Of a stretch of 15,061 nucleotides of DNA, positions 1 through 6,755 are shown piece after piece. Position numbers and translations under genes: made by a program. How positions within the stretch are numbered: the first letter of the stretch is position 1; each line of letters starts with the position of its first letter. The stretch is from Desulfuromonadaceae bacterium UBA2294 (GTDB lineage: Bacteria; Desulfobacterota; Desulfuromonadia; Desulfuromonadales; UBA2294), in contig DDWE01000061.1 in the NCBI GenBank assembly GCA_002345625.1, positions 741 through 15,801 of the forward strand. Reading direction: 5' to 3'. A model generated the notes under the pieces. That model was not told where the DNA came from. It saw nothing but the letters and a program-made list of their open reading frames with translations, and made no database searches.

Positions 1-1
1 G

Positions 2-160
2 TCCGGGACCACGGTTTTCCTGGTCGAGCAGAACGCCAATCAGGCGTTAAAGCTGGCACATCGTGGCTACGTGATGGAGAATGGTTGTATCACCCTGACC
101 GACAGTGCTGCCCGCCTGCTGGGGGATGAGGCGGTGCGCAAGGCCTACCTCGGCTTGTGA
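2..160 (+). CDS. livF: Branched-chain amino acid ABC transporter ATP-binding protein LivF, C-terminal fragment
   Basis: The reading frame is open from the window edge and encodes the last 52 residues of an ABC ATPase; the N-terminus, including Walker A, the signature motif and Walker B, lies outside. The visible part begins TTVFLVEQNANQAL, the segment after Walker B, with the VEQN switch region typical of LivF (Gln where many ABC ATPases have His). It continues with a GYVMENG turn and a C-terminus ending KAYLGL, the usual LivF end. In the family, LivF pairs with LivG to energise uptake of leucine, isoleucine and valine or related compounds through LivH/LivM, on the cytoplasmic face of the membrane. 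A liv operon therefore probably runs into this window from the left. Assignment to LivF rather than another short ABC ATPase rests on the C-terminal motif and is fairly secure. Confidence 0.85.
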   Translation, partial: SGTTVFLVEQNANQALKLAHRGYVMENGCITLTDSAARLLGDEAVRKAYLGL

Positions 161-246
161 CAGCGGGTGATTTGTGTGGGTTGATCCGGAGTTCTGACCG
201 GTCGGTTTGGCGGCAGCAGACTGAAAGAGCAGACAAGGAGCTGTAG

Positions 247-675
247 ATGACAACATTGCCGGTGGTCAAGTCACCCGGTGGCGGGATGCGTATCCTGCTG
301 GCTGAGGACAATCTTGACAACCAGAAGTTGCTGCGGCTGATGCTTGAGGCTGATGGATATCGGGTCGATGTGGCCGACAACGGGCGGCGGGCTATCGAAT
401 CGTTGCGTCAGGCCCGCTACGATGTGGTCCTGATGGATATCCAGATGCCGGAGATGGATGGTCTCGAAGCAACGCGTGCGATCCGCGCTGATCGCAGCGG
501 AGATTTCAACCCGCAGATTCCGGTCGTGGCGGTGACCGCCTATGCCATGACCGGCGACCGGGAAAAGGTCCTCGCCGCCGGCATCGACGAGTACCTGGCC
601 AAGCCGATCAAGTGGAGCGATCTACGCTGTCTTCTGGAGCGTTTGCGCGTCACTGCTATCGGCAATAATGTTTGA
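247..675 (+). CDS. Stand-alone response-regulator receiver (CheY-like) protein
   Basis: This 142-residue protein is a single receiver domain with no output domain. Visible conserved residues are the acidic pair E20/D21 (LLAEDN), the phospho-acceptor D64 in VLMDIQMPEMDG, T97 in AVTAYA and K119 in the AKPIK motif. The sequence type (AEDN, MDIQMPEMDG, LAKPI) resembles receiver domains of hybrid histidine kinases more than those of DNA-binding regulators, so a phosphorelay or protein-protein role is likely. The start at 247 is supported by AAGGAG at 235-240, six bases upstream; an internal ATG at 286 begins exactly at the domain (MRILLAEDN) but has a poorer ribosome site. It lies 86 bases after livF with no clear terminator between, so co-transcription is possible. 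No partner kinase is in the window, so its input is unknown. Confidence 0.9.
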   Translation: MTTLPVVKSPGGGMRILLAEDNLDNQKLLRLMLEADGYRVDVADNGRRAIESLRQARYDVVLMDIQMPEMDGLEATRAIRADRSGDFNPQIPVVAVTAYAMTGDREKVLAAGIDEYLAKPIKWSDLRCLLERLRVTAIGNNV

Positions 676-731
676 CTTGTACGCACGCCTCGGGGTAGAA
701 ATCGAGGAAACGACCTGCTATTTTGGATGCT

Positions 732-1322
732 ATGGAAAACGCGCGCGAAGAAGTTAAAGAGTTACAGATCGGCCAGAAGGTGCGGCGTTTGCGCCAGGAC
801 AAGCGCATGACGCTGCAGGATCTCGCCGATGTCACCGGTTTGTCGAAGCCGCTGCTGTCGCAGGTGGAGAATGAGCAGGTGATTCCGCCGCTGGCGACGC
901 TGCTGCGTATTGCCAAGGCCCTCGGTGTCGGCCTGCATTTCTTCTTCCAGGAAGAGGGGTCACGTAAGTGTATCTTCGTCCGCGCCGGAGAAAGCCGCAA
1001 GATGCCGCGACGCAGCGTGCCGGGCGGGATCGACCCCCCTTATGCCTACCACTCTCTGGCCTATGGCAAGAAGGGGAGCAATGTCGAGCCGTTTCTGGTT
1101 GAGTTTGAGGCCAGGGAGCTGGTGCCGGAGATGCTGGTCAGCCACGACGGCGAGGAATTTCTGTTTCTGCTCGATGGCGAGCTGATCTTCCACTACGGCG
1201 ACCAGATCATGCGCATGCGCCCCGGTGATTCGGTCTGCTACGATTCGAATGAGCCGCATTGTTATATTGCGGTCAGCCAGCAACGGCCCCGCGCCGTGGC
1301 GGTGATTTACGCACGGCCCTGA
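732..1322 (+). CDS. XRE-family transcriptional regulator with C-terminal cupin sensor domain
   Basis: The protein has about 196 residues. An XRE/Cro helix-turn-helix occupies roughly residues 10-68 (IGQKVRRLRQDKRMTLQDLA, then GLSKPLLSQVENEQ as the recognition segment). A cupin_2 beta-barrel spans about 115-190, with the HDGEEFLFLLDGEL and MRPGDSVCYDSNEPHC motifs that line the ligand or metal pocket. Family members are soluble cytoplasmic repressors or activators that sense small acids or amino-acid-like ligands and often control the adjoining catabolic or transport operon; the nearby liv genes are the obvious candidate target, by inference. Start choice is uncertain. An in-frame TTG at 723 adds three residues and lies nearer the only Shine-Dalgarno-like sequence (GAGG, 704-707), while ATG at 732 is the first common start codon. 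The frame is open only back to 699. Confidence 0.9.
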   Translation: MENAREEVKELQIGQKVRRLRQDKRMTLQDLADVTGLSKPLLSQVENEQVIPPLATLLRIAKALGVGLHFFFQEEGSRKCIFVRAGESRKMPRRSVPGGIDPPYAYHSLAYGKKGSNVEPFLVEFEARELVPEMLVSHDGEEFLFLLDGELIFHYGDQIMRMRPGDSVCYDSNEPHCYIAVSQQRPRAVAVIYARP

Positions 1323-1372
1323 GCGGCGTCCTTAAAACAACCCCGACGGCAACGAACATGGGAGGTGTGACG

Positions 1373-2035
1373 ATGGCAAAGATTGGAGTTCTGCTCTCCG
1401 GTTGCGGTGTTTACGACGGCAGCGAAATTCACGAGGCGGTCATCACCCTGCTGGCGATCGACCGTGCCGGCGCTGAGGCTGTCTGTATGGCACCGGATGT
1501 GGCGCAGATGCATGTGGTCAATCACTTAAGCGGCGAGCCCACCGCTGGTGAATCACGCAACGTGCTGATTGAATCGGCGCGTATCGCCCGTGGCAACATC
1601 AAAAACCTTCAAGAGGTCACGATCGCCGATTTCGACGCCCTGATCCTCCCCGGCGGTTTTGGCGCCGCCAAGAACCTCTGTGATTTTGCAGTCAAAGGGC
1701 CTGACTGTACGGTCAACCCCGACGTTGCCCGCCTGCTTAAGGCGACGGTAGCGGCAAAGAAACCGCTGGCTGCGGTCTGTATCGCCCCGGCGCTTCTGGC
1801 CAAGGTTCTCGGCCCTGACTACGCACCGCAGTTGACCATCGGCACCGACGCCGGCACCGCCGGTGCCGTTGAGACCATGGGAGCGAAGCATATTAACTGC
1901 CCGGTGCGCGAATGCGTGATCGACGAGAAACACAAGATCATCACTTCGCCGGCCTATATGCTCGCCGGTCGCATCAGCGAGGCGGCCGATGGTATCGAGA
2001 AGACGGTCAAGGCGCTGATCAAGATGCTCGGCTAA
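1373..2035 (+). CDS. elbB: ElbB-type DJ-1/PfpI superfamily protein (glyoxalase / isoprenoid-biosynthesis-associated)
   Basis: The 220-residue protein matches the E. coli ElbB pattern from end to end: SGCGVYDGSEIHEA at the start, NHLSGEP, LILPGGFGAAKNL, the nucleophile elbow AAVCIAPALL with C136, TIGTDAGTAG, and SPAYMLAGRISEAA near the C-terminus. Length equals the family norm (about 217). ElbB belongs to the class I amidotransferase-like/DJ-1 fold; the E. coli protein has been linked to isoprenoid biosynthesis and has weak glyoxalase activity, but its physiological substrate is not settled. It is cytoplasmic. The start at 1373 is chosen because GGAGG at 1361-1365 sits seven bases upstream. 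The frame stays open further upstream into the regulator gene, but that extension overlaps it and lacks conserved sequence. It follows the XRE-cupin gene by 50 bases and may share its transcript. Confidence 0.93.
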   Translation: MAKIGVLLSGCGVYDGSEIHEAVITLLAIDRAGAEAVCMAPDVAQMHVVNHLSGEPTAGESRNVLIESARIARGNIKNLQEVTIADFDALILPGGFGAAKNLCDFAVKGPDCTVNPDVARLLKATVAAKKPLAAVCIAPALLAKVLGPDYAPQLTIGTDAGTAGAVETMGAKHINCPVRECVIDEKHKIITSPAYMLAGRISEAADGIEKTVKALIKMLG

Positions 2036-2054
2036 AGCACGCGATAATCGTTAG

Positions 2055-2072
2055 CGGTCGGCTTGCCGACCG
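2055..2072 (+). other. Short perfect hairpin between elbB and rubredoxin
   Basis: A seven-base perfect stem (CGGTCGG / CCGACCG) with a CTTG tetraloop begins 19 bases after the elbB stop. There is no T-run after it, so it is not a standard intrinsic terminator. It could act as a 3' stabiliser or partial attenuator between elbB and the rubredoxin gene. Confidence 0.45.
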
Positions 2073-2148
2073 GGTGAAATCGGTTAAACTTCTGGCTCAT
2101 TTCAACCAAAAACCACGAGCCGCCCTGCGCGAACAAAGGAGAACTGCG

Positions 2149-2307
2149 ATGACTAAGTACCGCTGCATGATCTGTGATTACATCTATGACCCGGAACTGG
2201 GTGACCCCGATAGTGGCATTGCCCCCGGTACCGCTTTTGACGATATCCCGGAAGATTGGGTCTGCCCGCTGTGCGGCGCCGACAAGAGCAACTTCGAAGA
2301 GATGTAA
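2149..2307 (+). CDS. Rubredoxin
   Basis: A 52-residue single-iron electron carrier of exactly the usual rubredoxin length. The iron is bound by four cysteines in two CxxC knuckles: C6 and C9 (YRCMICDYIYDP) and C39 and C42 (WVCPLCGADK). The conserved IAPGTAFDDIPEDW core lies between them. Rubredoxins are cytoplasmic one-electron donors, in anaerobes typically to oxygen- or superoxide-detoxifying enzymes such as rubredoxin:oxygen oxidoreductase or rubrerythrin; no such partner is in the window. The start at 2149 has AAGGAG at 2136-2141, seven bases upstream. An in-frame extension upstream is open but carries no conserved sequence. A strong terminator follows 43 bases downstream, so this gene ends the transcription unit that may begin with elbB or further left. 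Confidence 0.97.
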   Translation: MTKYRCMICDYIYDPELGDPDSGIAPGTAFDDIPEDWVCPLCGADKSNFEEM

Positions 2308-2350
2308 TAAGTAACGCATCCGGGAGGTTTCCCGGCGCAGAATGATGAAG

Positions 2351-2383
2351 CGGGCCGGGGTTCTCCCCGGCTCGTCCCTTTTT
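2351..2383 (+). terminator. Intrinsic terminator after rubredoxin
   Basis: GC-rich stem GCCGGGG / CCCCGGC with a TTCT loop, extended by further pairs (including one G-U) to 2351 and 2374, and followed by TCCCTTTTT. It closes the rubredoxin transcript. Confidence 0.85.
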
Positions 2384-2433
2384 GCTCTTGAGGGTTCGAC
2401 GCCTGAAAAAAGCCAAAAGCAGACCTTGTCTCA

Positions 2434-2500
2434 CACGGAGCCACAAAGAACACCAAGGGTTAACCTGAAATCAGATTTGTTTCCTTTGTGGCTTTGTGTC
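2434..2500. repeat. Imperfect inverted repeat in the rubredoxin-lipA gap
   Basis: The left arm at 2434-2449 (CACGGAGCCACAAAGA) pairs with the right arm at 2483-2500 (CCTTTGTGGCTTTGTGTC), matching at 13 of 16 positions around a spacer of about 33 bases. This wording, with repeated CACAAAG, resembles short interspersed palindromic repeats seen between genes in Geobacter-like genomes. The 282-base gap holds no gene: only the terminator, this repeat and the lipA leader. Confidence 0.5.
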
Positions 2501-2589
2501 TTGAGTGAGCGTAAGTGAACGGGCGTGAGGCCGGTTTTGATCTTGCTTTTTTGGGGTAGTCAGCGTTTTTGTAAAGAAAGGCCACAACA

Positions 2590-3459
2590 ATGACCGACCC
2601 GGCGGGGCGCAAGCCCGATTGGCTCAAGGTGAAGATGCCCGGTGGCGACGGTTACCGGCGTATCGACCGCTACCATCGGCAGATGGGGCTCAACACCGTC
2701 TGCCGCAGCGCCGCCTGTCCGAACCAGGCTGAGTGCTGGGCGCAGGGGACCGCCACCTTCATGATTCTCGGTGACCGCTGCACCCGCGGCTGCGCTTTTT
2801 GCAACGTCATCGGCGGCGAGCCGCTGCCGCCCGATCCGCTCGAAGCGCAAAAAGTCGCCGACGCCATCGCCGAACTCAAGCTGACCCACGCTGTCGTCAC
2901 CTCGGTCACCCGCGACGACCTCCCCGATGGTGGTGCCGCCCAGTTCGCCGCTTTGATTGCCGCGGTGCGCGCCATCGCGCCGGACTGTCGCATCGAACTG
3001 CTGATCCCCGATCTTGCCGGCAACACCGATGCGTTGAAAACCATCCTCGACGCCGGCCCCGACATCCTCGGCCACAACCTTGAAACCGTGCCGCGTCTTT
3101 ACGCGCAGGCCCGCCAGGGGGCCGACTACCGGCGCTCGCTCGACCTGCTCGCCGCAACCGCACAGATCGCACCGCAGATCCCGACCAAGTCAGGGCTGAT
3201 GCTCGGCCTCGGCGAAGAGGATACCGAGATCGAAGCGGTGCTCGCCGACCTGCTTGAAGCCAACTGCCGCCTGCTCACCCTCGGCCAGTACCTGCGCCCG
3301 ACCCGCCAGCATCTGCCGGTCATGCGCTACCCGACCCCGGCCGAGTTCGACGCCTGGCGCGACAAGGCGCTGGCCATGGGCTTCAGCCACGTCGAGTCGG
3401 GACCACTGGTGCGGTCGTCTTATCATGCGCGGGAGCAGTTTGAGTCTTCGAGTGGATAA
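2590..3459 (+). CDS. lipA: Lipoyl synthase (radical SAM)
   Basis: A 289-residue radical-SAM enzyme that inserts two sulfurs into octanoyl groups on carrier-protein lysines to make lipoyl cofactors. Both iron-sulfur sites are visible. The auxiliary cluster ligands C38, C43 and C49 follow the CX4CX5C pattern (NTVCRSAACPNQAECW). The SAM-binding cluster uses C64, C68 and C71 (DRCTRGCAFC, CX3CX2C). The C-terminal RSSY motif (275-278), whose serine ligates the auxiliary cluster, is intact, as are TSVTRDDLPDGG and LTLGQYLRPT. Length matches the family. Start at 2590 has only a weak AAAGG at 2577-2581. No lipB accompanies it. The product would be needed by lipoylated E2 enzymes such as the SucB whose end lies at the right edge of this window. 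A terminator follows 20 bases after the stop, so it is a single-gene unit. Confidence 0.97.
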   Translation: MTDPAGRKPDWLKVKMPGGDGYRRIDRYHRQMGLNTVCRSAACPNQAECWAQGTATFMILGDRCTRGCAFCNVIGGEPLPPDPLEAQKVADAIAELKLTHAVVTSVTRDDLPDGGAAQFAALIAAVRAIAPDCRIELLIPDLAGNTDALKTILDAGPDILGHNLETVPRLYAQARQGADYRRSLDLLAATAQIAPQIPTKSGLMLGLGEEDTEIEAVLADLLEANCRLLTLGQYLRPTRQHLPVMRYPTPAEFDAWRDKALAMGFSHVESGPLVRSSYHAREQFESSSG

Positions 3460-3479
3460 AGCCAGTCCACTGTAGACAA

Positions 3480-3514
3480 AACGGCCGCCCCGAAAAGGGC
3501 GGCCGTTGATTTTT
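3480..3514 (+). terminator. Intrinsic terminator after lipA
   Basis: An 11-base perfect stem (AACGGCCGCCC / GGGCGGCCGTT) with a CGAAAA loop, followed by GATTTTT. Its core stem is repeated almost exactly in the terminator at 6665-6697. Confidence 0.92.
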
Positions 3515-3772
3515 GCGGACATTAAAATAGGTACTGCGTTCCAATTTAAAATTGACGTCCTATTGTTTCTGCTTTCTGTAATTCATTGGGCCCCTATTAA
3601 TCACCACTGCTGAGACGACAACGGTCGTGCTGTTGATATAACCAGTCAGGACAATAAAATGATGGACATCTGTCTCAACCTCGGGTGATTATTTTCTCGT
3701 CATGCAGGGACGTAGGATTCTCACAATACCTTAAATTTTCTGCACGCAATACCATTTAAGACACCTTTTTCT
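3515..3772. other. AT-rich gene-free leader region upstream of the MscS-type gene
   Basis: About 320 bases separate the lipA terminator from the next start codon. The stretch is markedly more AT-rich than its surroundings. It begins with GACATTAAAAT (3518-3528), which is also found just after the second similar terminator near 6.7 kb. A short inverted pair AATAGG/CCTATT lies near 3526-3564. No open frame with a convincing ribosome site or protein motif is visible. Confidence 0.5.
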
Positions 3773-3801
3773 TTGACCTTGTTGTCAATTGGCAATACTT
3801 T
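3773..3801 (+). promoter_or_regulatory. Candidate sigma-70 promoter with an operator-like pseudo-palindrome in its spacer
   Basis: TTGACC at 3773-3778 and TACTTT at 3796-3801 are separated by exactly 17 bases, and the transcript would start about 28 bases before the ATG at 3836. The spacer contains TTGTCAATTGGCAA at 3782-3795, a palindrome broken by a single mismatched pair, placed where a repressor would block RNA polymerase. This is a prediction by pattern only. Confidence 0.4.
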
Positions 3802-3835
3802 TTATGTTGGTAAATTCGATTGCAGGGGCTCAAAA

Positions 3836-5512
3836 ATGATCAGGACGATCAACCTTATCGCTGTCATTGGCTTCTTCCTGGGCATCTTGCTGGCTGGTCC
3901 GGCCAATGCCGTTGAACAACCGCTGGAAGTCTCCCCGCCGCCTGCATCCGCTCCAGTCCTTCCGGCGGCTGTGGACAGCAGCCCGGCCGAGCCCGCGTCA
4001 CCACCTGACAACATGGTCGTGCTGAACCCTGACAGTCAACCTGTCGACCTGGTGATCCGCAACCGCAAAATCCTCACCCTGCGTGCTGATGTTGCAGGCG
4101 CGAATCCACAACAGCGGGTCAATACTTTGCAACAGAATTTTGCCGGTGCGGTGTCCGGGAGAGGGCTTTCTGAACCGACGGTCAAGGCATTTCCCCCCTA
4201 CGGCTTCGTCATACAGATTAACCATGTAAATGTTGCAACCATCGCTTATCTCGATCTCGATCCACTTGGAAATAAGCCCCATGACCAAGTCGTTGCCGAA
4301 ACGCTTGAGATCTTCTCGCAAATTCTGGCCGAAATTCGCGAAGAACAGAGTACAGGGCAAATGCTCAGGGCTGTTGGGTTCGCGCTGCTGGCAACCTTCG
4401 CTCTGGCCCTGGCCAGCGGGCTTCTGGCCTTCATCCGTAAACAGCTGCTGCGTTTTCTGGAGAGCAAGGTTGAAACCACCTCCGGTCATCTGGCCCGAAT
4501 CACCCGGCTTGATTTCCGCAAGGTGGCCGTTTTGGTCCGTCGGGGGATTACCTTTACCGTCGTCGTCTTGATTATCTTTCTGGTCTGCACCTGGCTGGCA
4601 TATGTGCTTAAACAGTTCCCGTATACCCGCCCCTGGGGGGAAGGGGTCTGGACCTACGTACTGGGAACCTTGCGCAGTATGGGGCTGGTCGTTGTCCATG
4701 CCTTGCCGAACCTGTTCAAAATCGTCCTGATTTTTCTCTTTGCCCGCCTGATCGCCAGGCTGGGCTCAATGCTGTTCGAGGCGGCCGAAGCCGGCAGGAT
4801 CACGCTTCCCGGAGTCTTCCCTGAGACGGCGCGGCCGACGCGGCGTATCTTCGTGGCGATTGTCTATGTCCTTGCCTTGGTCGCGTGCTACCCCTATCTA
4901 CCCGGTAGCGGAAGTGATGCGTTTAAGGGGATGACCGTCCTGATCGGTCTGATGATTTCCATGGGGGGCTCGGGAGTGATCAATCAGGCGATGAGTGGTC
5001 TGGTTCTGATGTACACCCGTGCGCATCAGGTCGGCGATTATGTTCGCATCGGCGAGACCGAAGGGGTGGTCACCGCCCTCGATATGCTGGCAACCAAGAT
5101 TCGCACCAGTAAAAGGGAGGAAGTTACAATTCCAAACTCAGTGGTGTTGGGCACAGCCACCAAGAATTTCACCCGATTGGCAGGCAAAGATGGCGTCATC
5201 CTGCATACCGCGGTTACCATCGGTTATAATGCCCCATGGAGGAAGGTCCACGAGATTTTGGTCGAGGCAGCCAATCGGACGGACGGGCTGAAGAAGCAGC
5301 CCCCTGCGTTTGTCATGCAAACCGCCCTGTCGGATTTTTATGTCGAGTATCAGCTCAATGCCCATCTGGAACATCCGGAGACGCGGATGGCTGTACTTGG
5401 CAAACTACACAGCAACATTCAGGACACGTTCAACGAGGCCGGCATTGCCATCGTCTCACCACATTACGAGGCCGATCCGGCGAACCCGATGCCCCCGGTG
5501 ACGACGACGTGA
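3836..5512 (+). CDS. MscS-family mechanosensitive ion channel with signal peptide and periplasmic N-terminal domain
   Basis: A 558-residue protein. Residues 1-25 form a signal peptide (hydrophobic core IAVIGFFLGILLA, cleavage near ANA), followed by a Pro/Ala-rich linker (30-57) and a domain of about 110 residues (60-170), presumably periplasmic. Membrane segments are visible near 178-200, 239-259, 282-306, 337-357 and 364-394. The last is the pore helix, rich in Gly and Ala (MGGSGVINQAMSGLV). The MscS beta-domain follows: VGDYVRIGETEGVV (399-412), then EEVTIPNSVVLGT (429-440). A cytoplasmic alpha/beta domain ends the protein. It should act as a tension-gated inner-membrane channel relieving hypo-osmotic shock. 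Start 3836 is chosen because it gives a proper signal peptide and has AGGGG upstream; an in-frame ATG at 3773 would precede the predicted promoter. It may be co-transcribed with the barrel gene 252 bases downstream. Confidence 0.92.
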   Translation: MIRTINLIAVIGFFLGILLAGPANAVEQPLEVSPPPASAPVLPAAVDSSPAEPASPPDNMVVLNPDSQPVDLVIRNRKILTLRADVAGANPQQRVNTLQQNFAGAVSGRGLSEPTVKAFPPYGFVIQINHVNVATIAYLDLDPLGNKPHDQVVAETLEIFSQILAEIREEQSTGQMLRAVGFALLATFALALASGLLAFIRKQLLRFLESKVETTSGHLARITRLDFRKVAVLVRRGITFTVVVLIIFLVCTWLAYVLKQFPYTRPWGEGVWTYVLGTLRSMGLVVVHALPNLFKIVLIFLFARLIARLGSMLFEAAEAGRITLPGVFPETARPTRRIFVAIVYVLALVACYPYLPGSGSDAFKGMTVLIGLMISMGGSGVINQAMSGLVLMYTRAHQVGDYVRIGETEGVVTALDMLATKIRTSKREEVTIPNSVVLGTATKNFTRLAGKDGVILHTAVTIGYNAPWRKVHEILVEAANRTDGLKKQPPAFVMQTALSDFYVEYQLNAHLEHPETRMAVLGKLHSNIQDTFNEAGIAIVSPHYEADPANPMPPVTTT

Positions 5513-5599
5513 AACGGCACCATCTCGCTGAGACTTGATTCATTCTCTATTGGCGATACGAAAACCGGTGTGTTTTTGATAGAGGTGCTCAGACCGTTT

Positions 5600-5651
5600 T
5601 AGGGCTATTGTCCGTGTCCACTTTTGTGGATAGGGCTAGCCGACGGTAGCC
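5600..5651 (+). promoter_or_regulatory. Direct repeats and two hairpins upstream of the outer-membrane barrel gene
   Basis: TAGGGCTA occurs twice, at 5600-5607 and 5631-5638, with start points 31 bases apart (about three helical turns). Overlapping these are a TCCAC-TTTT-GTGGA hairpin (5617-5630) and a GGCTA/TAGCC stem (5634-5651). They could be regulator half-sites or a structured leader. The 252-base gap between mscS and the barrel gene contains nothing else that can be named: no clear terminator and no convincing promoter hexamers. Confidence 0.3.
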
Positions 5652-5764
5652 GTAATAACTAACAGGGCGATGCAGGACGTGGTCGTCCAATAAATTGGCT
5701 GCAGCTGATGGTTTTAACAACGTCAGTTGAAACCTTGATTCTAAAGTTAATAACGGAGGATGAA

Positions 5765-6598
5765 ATGAAAACTAGATACAGAATAACAAATGCCCTGGCC
5801 GTGTTTTTTGCAGCTACCATGGTGTTCGGGCTCACGACCCTGAACGCCGCCGCCGAGGAAAAGGCCGCAGATGATTCAGCCGAGCTGGCAAAGAAGCTGT
5901 CAAATCCGATCGCCGCCCTGATCAGCGTGCCAATAAAGTTAGACTGGGATACCGGCATCGGCAATACTGACGCGGATCGTTCAACGTATACGATTCAGCC
6001 GGTTATTCCGCTCGAGCTCAACGCGAAATGGAATGTGATCTCCCGGACCATCGTGCCGGTCCACATCGATGCTGAATCCCCTGTCGCAGGTGGTAGTGAT
6101 AACAACGGCATGGGCGACATCCTGCAAAGTTTTTTCATCTCGCCAAAGGCGCCGACCGCCAGAGGATGGATCTGGGGCGCCGGACCGGCGTTATCGCTGC
6201 CCACTGGCTCCGATGGCCTCACTACGGATAAATTCAGCGTAGGACCGACGGCCGTGATGCTGAGACAAGACAACGGCTGGACCTTTGGAGCGCTGGCCAA
6301 CCACCTGTGGTCGATCTCCGGTGATGCTGCCCGGCCAGACGTCAATGCGACCTTCCTGCAGCCGTTCGTTGCGTTCACCACGAAAACCTACACGACCCTG
6401 GGCCTGAATACCGAGTCTTCCTACGACTGGAGGACCAAGGACTGGACCGTGCCGATCAACGTGACCCTCAGCCAAATGCTGAAAATCGCCGAGAAACCGA
6501 TCAGCCTTCAAATCGGATATCGCAACTATGTCGATGCGCCGAAGGGGGGACCGGATTGGGGACTAAGGTTCCAGATAACGTTCCTGTTTCCGAAATGA
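5765..6598 (+). CDS. Outer-membrane beta-barrel protein, transporter-like ('neuromedin U'-type family)
   Basis: A 277-residue exported protein. Residues 1-30 are a signal peptide (VFFAATMVFGLTTLNAAA). After a short charged stretch it enters the hallmark LSNPIAALISVPIKLDWD, followed by YTIQPVIPLELNAKWNVISRTIVPV, GMGDILQSFFISPKAPT, GWIWGAGPALSLPTGSD, WTFGALANHLWSISGD, NATFLQPFVAFTT and a C-terminal GLRFQITFLFPK. Alternating hydrophobic residues and many aromatic strand ends indicate a roughly 10-12 stranded barrel. This family is widespread in Gram-negative bacteria, is often mis-annotated as 'neuromedin U', and is distantly like MetA-pathway outer-membrane proteins; its substrate is unknown. 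GGAGG at 5755-5759 supports the start at 5765. It follows the MscS-type gene on the same strand and is closed by a terminator 67 bases after its stop. Confidence 0.87.
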   Translation: MKTRYRITNALAVFFAATMVFGLTTLNAAAEEKAADDSAELAKKLSNPIAALISVPIKLDWDTGIGNTDADRSTYTIQPVIPLELNAKWNVISRTIVPVHIDAESPVAGGSDNNGMGDILQSFFISPKAPTARGWIWGAGPALSLPTGSDGLTTDKFSVGPTAVMLRQDNGWTFGALANHLWSISGDAARPDVNATFLQPFVAFTTKTYTTLGLNTESSYDWRTKDWTVPINVTLSQMLKIAEKPISLQIGYRNYVDAPKGGPDWGLRFQITFLFPK

Positions 6599-6664
6599 GT
6601 TGTGGCTTTTCCGCAACACACAGGCATCCCGGAAAAGAGTTGAATAGACGTTGTTGTAGATAAT

Positions 6665-6697
6665 GCGGCCGCCCTGACTGGGCGGCCGTTTTATTTT
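6665..6697 (+). terminator. Intrinsic terminator after the outer-membrane barrel gene
   Basis: A nine-base perfect stem (CGGCCGCCC / GGGCGGCCG) with a TGACT loop, followed by TTTTATTTT. The stem is the same as the core of the lipA terminator at 3480-3514, and both are followed by GACATTAAAAT (here 6703-6713). Confidence 0.9.
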
Positions 6698-6755
6698 CTC
6701 CTGACATTAAAATCGGGCATGTGGCTGTCATTTCCCAAGGGTGTTTTCACGGAAT

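Noticed and set aside
3998..4699. A 233-codon open frame on the - strand opposite the MscS gene
   Set aside because: The + frame carries a signal peptide, membrane segments and the MscS signature; the - frame carries nothing recognisable.
5541..5580. Terminator after the MscS gene (AAAACCGGTGTGTTTTT)
   Set aside because: The stem is only five weak A-T/C-G pairs; without better pairing it is not convincing.
5560..5700. Possible c-di-GMP (GEMM) riboswitch upstream of the barrel gene
   Set aside because: The GGCTAGCC and GGTAGCC words prompted a check, but the conserved GGAAAC tetraloop and receptor parts of GEMM are absent.
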